Below are positions 53,301 through 62,300 of a DNA stretch of 64,000 bases, piece after piece; position 1 is the first letter of the stretch; every line of letters begins with the position of its first letter. The translations under genes were made by a program, and so were the position numbers. The notes below the pieces were generated by a model, which ran no database searches, was not told the DNA's origin, and saw only the letters and a list, made by a program, of their open reading frames with translations. The stretch lies in the NCBI RefSeq assembly GCF_017052585.1, contig NZ_JAFFHZ010000001.1, positions 4,836,001 to 4,900,000 of the forward strand, in the 5' to 3' direction. The DNA is from Paenibacillus apiarius. GTDB lineage: Bacteria; Bacillota; Bacilli; Paenibacillales; Paenibacillaceae.

Positions 53301-56300
53301 TATGTGTGGAGATCGAAGGGTTTCATGTGAAGGCGGTTCAGAACAAGAGTAACCAGACGGATAGGATTGACCCAATTGCCTTATCGCCTGAATCCACACT
53401 CTATTTTGAAAACGTATGGGAAGCCAGGGAAAGAGCCGTGAAGGAAGACCGGCTTGAAACGGAATCGCCCGGACCTATATTGCTTTTTGATATAAATGCG
53501 GAACTTCGTGCAACGTTACAAACGCTGGCGGGCAAACAGAGGGAACAGGCAAACACGATTCTCTTGGTCAAACCGGGAACGGAATACAAGGCGATCGGCA
53601 ATCATATCTACGAAATCAATCCCTCGAATCCGGAAGATTACAGGACGTTGCTTGCGCATTTGAAACATCAAGATCTTATCCCGAACCGGATTATCCACTA
53701 TTGGTCATCCGATGAATCGGTAAGGAAACCGAACCAGATCGATGAAAGACTGGAACGGGGGATTTATTCCGTAGTCGCTTTAAGTCAGGCGCTAATGGAA
53801 CTGAAACCCCAGAATAAGGTGCGGCTCCTTTATGCATTTCCAGGCGAGGAAGAAGCAACAATTCCGGAATTTGGCGCCATGAGCGGTTTTTCCAAGATTA
53901 TACACATGGAAAATCCTGCATTTATTTATAAAACGGTTGAGCTGATCACTTCAAGGATGAGTTTATCTGAGATTGCAGCGTTGTTATGGAGGGAATTCCT
54001 CGAGAAAGACCGCGAGGTCCAAATTCGCTATGATGGACAGCGGCGCTGGGTCAAGAAAATCAGGGAGATAGGAAGGGAGCATGAGTCTCTTTCCAGCAGC
54101 TTATTGAAAGACAACGGTGTCTATCTCATCACCGGCGGTCTCGGAGCGCTTGGAGTACTATTTGCGTGGTATTTGTGTGAGAAGGTGAAAGCCAGAATTG
54201 TGCTGGCCGGCCGCAGGGAACAGGATGAATGGGTCTTGAGCCATCTGCAAGAGATCGAAGCCTCCGGTTCAGAGGTGCTTTATGTCCGGGCGGATATATC
54301 GAGAAGACAGGATGTCGAAGAACTTGTGTCCAAAGCGAAGGCCCGATTCAATAGAATCGACGGCATCATCCATTCCGCAGGTGTCATCAGGGACGCTTTC
54401 ATCTTGAAAAAGAGCCGGGAGGATATGGCGGCAGTACTGGCGGCCAAGGTCTACGGGACGAGGTATCTGGATGAGGTATTACAGGATGAGCCGCTCGACT
54501 TTTTTGTCATGTTTTCTTCCATAGCTTCAGCATTGGGCAATATCGGACAATGTGATTACGGGTATGCCAACAGTTATATGGATCATTTTGCGGCAAGCCG
54601 GGAAGAGCATCGGGCAGAAGGCAAGCGGTCTGGCAAAACCCTTTCCATCAATTGGCCATTGTGGGCGGATGGCGGGATGACCATCGAGCAAGAGTCGATC
54701 AAGTGGATGGAAGAGCAGGCAGGGATGATCCCTTTGAACCGGGAAGAAGGCATTCAGGCATTGGAGGATGGGTTGCGCATTCCGGTTCCCCAGTTAATTG
54801 TGATGAAGGGAGAGGTGAGCAGGATCCGTCAGGCGCTTCATGTTGCCAGCCCTCATATGATCAGTGGAGGGACAAACGGGCAAAGTTCTGCGCGCAATCG
54901 AAAGGTTGCTCATTCAGAAAAGGGAACCGAAGCGTCAGAAATAGGAAGAGAGCAGTTAAGGGAAGAGACGGAGCGCTACCTGAAAGAGGTCTTATCCCAA
55001 AAAACAGAAATCAATGTCGATAAAATCGATGTTTCAGAGTCGTTTGGAGATTACGGGATCGATTCGATCCTGATTATGAGTCTTACCCGCTCACTGGAGG
55101 AAGCGTTTGGCGAACTGTCCAAGACGCTATTCTTTGAATACCGAAATATTCGGGAACTGGCAAGCTACTTCATTGAGCATAAGACGGAAACTTTAGCACA
55201 AATCTTTGGAAAAGTTCCTGTTAAAAACGCAGAGGCCACGGTGGAACCCCCTAGGAAAAGACAGGGTGAAAAAACACCGGTTGTCAGGGACCGATTCCGG
55301 TTTTCCGCCTCGGACGGACGGGTTCAACGGGAGGCTGGACAATATGCGGATGATATCGCCATCATCGGTGTGAGCGGGCGCTACCCCATGGCTGATAACC
55401 TGGAGCAATTCTGGGAAAACCTGAAAAACGGAAAGGACTGCATCACTGAAATTCCGCCGGAGAGATGGGATTACCGCCGCTATTACGATCCGGACAAGGA
55501 AAAGCTGGGAAAGACATACAGCAAATGGGGCGGATTCATAAACGATGTGGAGATGTTCGATCCGCTTTTTTTCAATATTCCACCTATCGATGCTGAATTC
55601 ATAGATCCGCAAGCCCGGCTCTTCATGCAGGTTTCTTGGCAAGCTCTAGAAGATGCCGGCTATACCCGAACCGCTCTTGAGAAGGATAAGGTAGGGGTCT
55701 TTGTTGGTGTCATGTACGGCATGTACGAGTTGTTCGAAGGTGAGATCAAAGGAACGAGAGTTCCGGTCGGATCCTCCTACAGCTCGATTGCCAACCGCGT
55801 CTCCTATTTTTTCAACTTCCAGGGACCGAGCATGGCAGTGGATACAATGTGTTCGTCGTCGCTGACAGCCCTCCATCTGGGGTGCGAGAGCATCCGAAAT
55901 GGCGAGAGCGACCTTGTCATTGCGGGAGGAGTGAATCTTACTCTTCATCCTAATAAATACATTCTGTTAAGCGTAGGCAAATTCACTTCCAGCGACGGCC
56001 ACTGCAGGAGTTTCGGGGAAGGCGGAGACGGTTATGTTCCTGGGGAAGGCGTGGGGGCCGTCTTGTTAAAGCCACTACGCAAAGCCATCCAAGACAAGGA
56101 TCACATCTATGCGGTGATCAAGGGCAGTTCCATCAATTCCGGCGGGAAAACCAGTGGATTTACCGTTCCCAATCCGAACGCCCAGGGCGACCTGATCAAA
56201 GCGGCGCTTGACCGGACAGGCATCGACCCGCGAACGATCGGTTATATTGAAACTCACGGGACGGGAACTTCTTTGGGAGATCCGATAGAGATTACGGGGC

Positions 56301-59300
56301 TGACCAAGGCCTTCCGGGAACAGACCATTGACAATCAATACTGCTCCATCGGCTCGGTCAAATCGAATATCGGCCACCTCGAATCTGCAGCCGGAATAGC
56401 CGGATTGACCAAGGTGCTGCTCCAAATGCAGCATCGTCAATTGGTTCCCTCCATTCATTCCGAACCAATCAATCCGCACATCAGTTTCAAGAAAACACCC
56501 TTTTACGTCCAGCAGACGCTGCAGCACTGGGAGGAGCCGGTTGTCCGGAAAAACGGCAAAGAAAGCCGTTACCCGCGCCGGGCTGGAATCAGTTCATTCG
56601 GCGCAGGGGGAGCCAACGCCCATATTATCGTTGAGGAATATCAGTCGATAGATCCGGAGTCTTCCGGAGAGAATAATGTTCCGGAACTTTACGTTCTCTC
56701 CGCCCGGAACGAGGAGAGGCTGAAGGAGTATACTGCCTTGCTCCTTGATTATCTGAAAAAGCGAACAGGCTCGCTGCCGGAGGGACAATCGGCACTTACA
56801 CTATCGTCCGGTGTCTCTCGTCCGGCAAGCGGACCTGCTCTTGCAAGAATTCGCAATGAGATCATCTATATCGCCTCCCAAATCATCGGCGTGAATGAAT
56901 CCGATATCGATCTGGACAGGGATGTGGAGGAATACGGATTTGATCAGGTTCAATTCCAGCTTTTCCAGAATCAAATTAACCAACATCTGGAGATCGATAT
57001 ACCTCCTGCGGTGTTCAACATCTTGCGTTCCATCGATTCCATTGTGGAATATATCGGCGGCCTTGCGGAAGCAGGAGCATCAGAGCGTCAAACCGTAGAT
57101 TTATTGCCTTCCTTAAATAGCGCTTCGGTTGCCTATACGTTGCAAGTTGGAAGGGAGGCCATGGAGGAACGGCTGGCGATTGTTGCGAAGAGCATGGATG
57201 AGTTGACCGAAAAGCTGGCGCTATATCTGGAAGGAAAAGAGAGGATCGAACAGCTTTACAGGGGGAATATCCTCAACGACAAACGGAATTCAGATCCGAT
57301 TGTTGAAGGCCATACGGGAAATACGTTTATTTCATCCTTGATTCATGCACGGGAGCTTAATAAACTCGCCGAGTTATGGGTTGCAGGAGCGGATCTGGAC
57401 TGGCGTCTATTATATGGGGAGCAGACCCCGTACCGTATACCGTTGCCGACTTATCCTTTTGCCAAAGAACGTTGTTGGGTGATGGGTATCGAAAATAGGG
57501 AAGAAGGTAAGATCCTATCTGTCGAAACGATTCATCCCCTTTTGCATCGGAATACCTCGAACGTTTATGAATTGCGCTATAGCTCAAGCTTCAGCGGAAG
57601 TGAGTTTTTCCTGGAAGATCATCTGGTAGAAGGGAAAAAGATTTTGCCAGGTGTAGTCTGCCTCGAAATGGCTCGCGCGGCTATCCATTGCGCAATGGGA
57701 CTTAAGGCTGGGGATGGTATATCCATACGTCTAACAAATGTTGTGTGGATCTTACCGGTCGAGGTTGGGGATCAGGCAGTAACCCTCCATATTTCACTCC
57801 TTCCCGACGAATCGGGTGAGATCGCTTTTACGATCTATCGTGATGGGGCGGATGAAGAGGCCGAACCCTTGGTATATTGCCGGGGAAATGCCCAATTGGA
57901 CCAAGCTGCGGATATGTTTCCAATGGATATCGAGTCTCTCAAGTCGCAATGCAGGATAAGCAGCCTGGATGGGGAGGGGTGCTATAACCTTTTCAAAACT
58001 TTGGGGATCGATTATGGACCAAGTCATCAGGGGATCGAGAATCTATATCAGGGTGAGAATCAGGTGCTGGCCGGTCTATCCTTGCCGTATTCCCTTGAAA
58101 ACAGTTTCTCGCAATATATCCTTCATCCCAGTCTGCTAGATGCCGCATTACAGGCATCAATCGGTCTTTCGCTGCCTCTGGTGCCATCATACGGAACGGC
58201 ATTCACCGGCACCACGGATCACCGGAAAGCAGCACTGCCCTTTGCATTAAACGAATTAGAGATTTTTAGGGCTTGCTCTCCGAAGATGTGGGCATTGATC
58301 CGCCCGGATTCGAGTAGTAAACCGGGAGGCAGCGTTAAGAAACTCAATATCGATATGTATGATACCCAAGGTCATCTCTGTGTACGTCTGAAACAGATCG
58401 CATTCCGAGCACCTGAAAATGAAGCGAATTTGCTCGATGCAGCGGGCACCGGACCAACTGAACAGCTAATGTTCATCCCGCAGTGGAAAGTGAAGGCGGC
58501 ATCCGTGTACGCCGAAGATCCTGAATACAGCCGGAGGCTTGTCATACTCTGTGAGCCAAAAGATAAGCTTTTGGAAGGGGTCAAAGCCCGATTGACGGAT
58601 ACTCCGTGCATTGCCTTGAAGTCCGGAGCGTCGAGCGCTGCGGCCCGGTTCCAGGACTATACAGTTCAACTGTTAACAGAAACCCGGGATATTCTCGCAA
58701 GCAGGCGGAAAGAGAAAGTCCTGATTCAGCTCTATATCCAAACAGATGACGAGACTCGGGTTTTTGCCGGCCTTTCCGGTTTTCTGAAGACAGCACAGTT
58801 GGAAGCTCCCCATCTCCTATGTCAATTGATTGAATCAGAGCGAGAGAGCAATGCCGATGTAATCACCACAATTCTGAATGAAAATAGCAAATGTCCGTTG
58901 GACCATCATGTCCGTCACACGGAGCGCGGACGGCTGGTATGGGAGTTGAAGGAATGCGCCGTTGCTTCTGAAGAAAGCCGGAAGCTTCCCTGGAAGGATG
59001 GCGGGGTGTATCTTGTTGCCGGTGGCGCAGGCGGTCTGGGGCTTATTGTTGCAGATGAAATTACCCGAGAAACCAAGAATCCGGTCCTGATCTTGGCGAG
59101 CCGGTCAGCACTAAAGGAAAATGTTGCGGCTCATTTGCGAGAGCTGGAAGCGGGCGGCGCTACGGTTCGATACAAAGAAGCCGATGTGACGGATGAACGC
59201 TCGGTCAATGACCTTGTTCAAGGAATCATACAAGAGTTTGGAAGCATTCAAGGTATTATTTATTGTTCGGGTGTCATTCGCGATAGTGTGATCTTAAAGA

Positions 59301-62300
59301 AGAACGAGAGGGAGCTGCGTGAGGTTCTGGCTCCAAAAGTTATGGGACTCGTCAACTTGGATCAAGCAACAAGAGAACTGCCCTTGGATTTCTTGATCCT
59401 CTTCTCCTCCATGGCAGGCGTTACAGGCAATATCGGTCAATCCGACTATGCTGCCGCAAATGCTTTTATGGACCATTTTGCCGTTCGCAGAAATCAGTTG
59501 GCAGCGATGAGCAAGCGTTCCGGGCATACGCTATCGATCAACTGGCCGCTATGGCGCGACGGGGGAATGAGGATGGCCGTTGAAATGGAAAAGCTGATCC
59601 GGGAAGGCACTGGCCTTGTTCCGATGCGCAGCACAACAGGAATGGAGCTGTTGTATGCGAGTGTTGCATCCGGCCAGACCCAAGTAATAGCGCTTGAAGG
59701 CCATGCTGAGAAGATCCGCAGTTATATGTTCAACCGTTTGCCTGATTCCGCAGACACAGGGAATCAATCGTTGATTGCGGAACAAACTTCTTACACGCCC
59801 TACGATGAAGAGAGCATTCAGGAACAGTGTGTCAACGTATTGAAGCGTATGCTTTCCTCTGAGCTCAAGCTTCAAGCTGAACGAATCGACGCCCGTGTTC
59901 CATTGGAAACATACGGAATCAATTCTGTGTTGATCATGCAATTGACCAGCCAACTAGAAAAGACCTTCGGTTCCCTGCCCAAAACATTATTTTTCGAGTA
60001 CCAGAGCCTGACGGAATTATCGAGGTATTTTTATGAATCCTATCCCGAACGCGTGAGGACGCTGTTAGGCATTAACCCAGATCCGGCTTCATCTCAGCCG
60101 ATGCAGCCTAACGCAATCGTGGCGGCAAAACAGGCTGAACCAGGACATAACATGAAAATCCCGCTATGGAAGGTTAGAAAATTCTCTCCGTTTCTTTCCG
60201 GTAGTACAGAGGAGAGAGAATCCACAGGGTTGGATCTGGCCATTATCGGATTGGCGGGACAATATCCCCAAGCGGCAAACCTTGAGGAATTCTGGAACAA
60301 CCTGAAGGAGGGCAGAGATTGCATCACCGAGATTCCCAAAGAACGCTGGGATCACAGTCACTACTACGACGAAGATAAGAAAAAGCAGGACAAGACCTAT
60401 GCGAAATGGGGCGGTTTCGTCGATGGTGTCGATTATTTCGATCCCCTCTTTTTTAATATCTCGCCGCGTGAAGCGGAAATCATGGATCCTCAGGAACGAT
60501 TGTTCTTGCAGTGTGTGTACCATGCGATAGAGGATGCCGGCTATACCCGCCATACGCTTGGGAGGAATATGGAGTTCGAACTCACGGGTAATGTCGGCGT
60601 TTTCGTGGGTGTCATGTATGAAGAATACCAGCTTTATGGGGCGCAGGCTCAACTGCAAGGCAACATGTTCACGCTTAATGGCAGTCCGGCATCGATTGCC
60701 AACCGTGTTTCCTATCTCTGCGGTTTCCATGGGCCGAGTATGGCGATTGATACGATGTGCTCCTCGTCGTTGGTCGCGATTCATCTTGCCTGCCAGAGCA
60801 TCATGAACGGAGAGTGTGAAGTGGCGGTTGCAGGCGGGGTCAACCTATCCCTTCATCCCAACAAATTTCTGATGCTTGGCCAAAGCCGATTCATGTCACG
60901 CAAGGGAAGGTGTGAAAGCTTTGGGAAGGGAGGAGACGGCTATACACCGGGAGAAGGTGTTGGGGCAATCCTTTTGAAACCCAAGGAAGAGGCGATTGCC
61001 GATGGAGACCATATTTACGGCATCATAAGAGGATCGGCAATTAATCACGGGGGCAAAACAAACGGGTACACGGTTCCTAATCCTGGGGCCCAAGCCAGTG
61101 TTATCAAAAGAGCGTTGAAGCAGTCCGGCATAAATCCAAGAACCATTAGCTACATTGAAGCTCATGGCACCGGTACCTCGCTGGGCGATCCGATAGAGAT
61201 CTCCGGCCTGAAAAAGGCTTTTGAAGACCAAACTGAAGATCAACAGTTCTGCCGGATCGGTTCCGTAAAATCCAATATCGGCCATTGTGAAAGCGCCGCA
61301 GGACTTGCCGGGGTGACCAAGGTGCTCTTGCAGATGAAGCATCGGCAGATTGCTCCTTCTTTACATTCAACGGAGCTCAATCCCCATATCGATTTTATCC
61401 ATAGTCCGTTTACCGTTCCCCAAGAACTGACGGAATGGAAACGTCCCTTGATCAGCCATAATGGCGAGAACAAGGAATATCCGCGAATCGCTGGGATCTC
61501 ATCCTTCGGGGCAGGTGGCGCCAATGCGCATCTCATCATCGAGGAATATATTCCACAAGAATCATCACTGCCCGAGGTTGTTGTTTCTAGTCGACAACTC
61601 GTCATCATTGTTCTCTCTGCTAGAAAAGAAGATCAGCTTAAGGAACAAGCAGAGCAATTGCTAACATGGATTCGCAAAGAGCTACCGGCAGCTGCAGACT
61701 TGCGCAACCTGGCATATACGCTTCAGGTCGGACGGGAGGCAATGGAGGAGCGTCTTGCGTTTACCGTAACTTCGGTTGCCGATCTGGAGGGGAAATTGAA
61801 CGAATACCTGGAAGGAACAAACGGAGCAGGAGTTATTTATAGGGATCAGGCAAATAGCTTCAACAATGTGCTGAGCGTGTTTGATTCGGACAAGGAACTT
61901 CAGGATGCATTGGGAAAATGGTTCAAGCAGGGCAAGTATGGGAAATTGCTTGAGCTTTGGGTCAAGGGCCTGTCTCTCGACTGGAACGAACTGTACGGAG
62001 AGAACAAGGCCAAGCGCCTCAGCCTGCCGACCTATCCTTTTGCCAAAGAGCGGTATTGGATGCCTGATGATGTGCTCTCTCAAGGCACGTTCGTGGTTCA
62101 GAACAATTCATCCTGGATTCATCCATTTTTACAGCAGAATACCTCTGATTTTACCGAACAAAGGTATAGCTCTTTGTTCACCGGCACGGAATCCTTTTTC
62201 TCAGACCATCTGATCAATGGGAACAAGATCTTGCCTGCAGTGGTCTGCATCGAAATGGCTCATGCAGCGCTTATGAATGCGGTAAATAACGGATCTCGGG

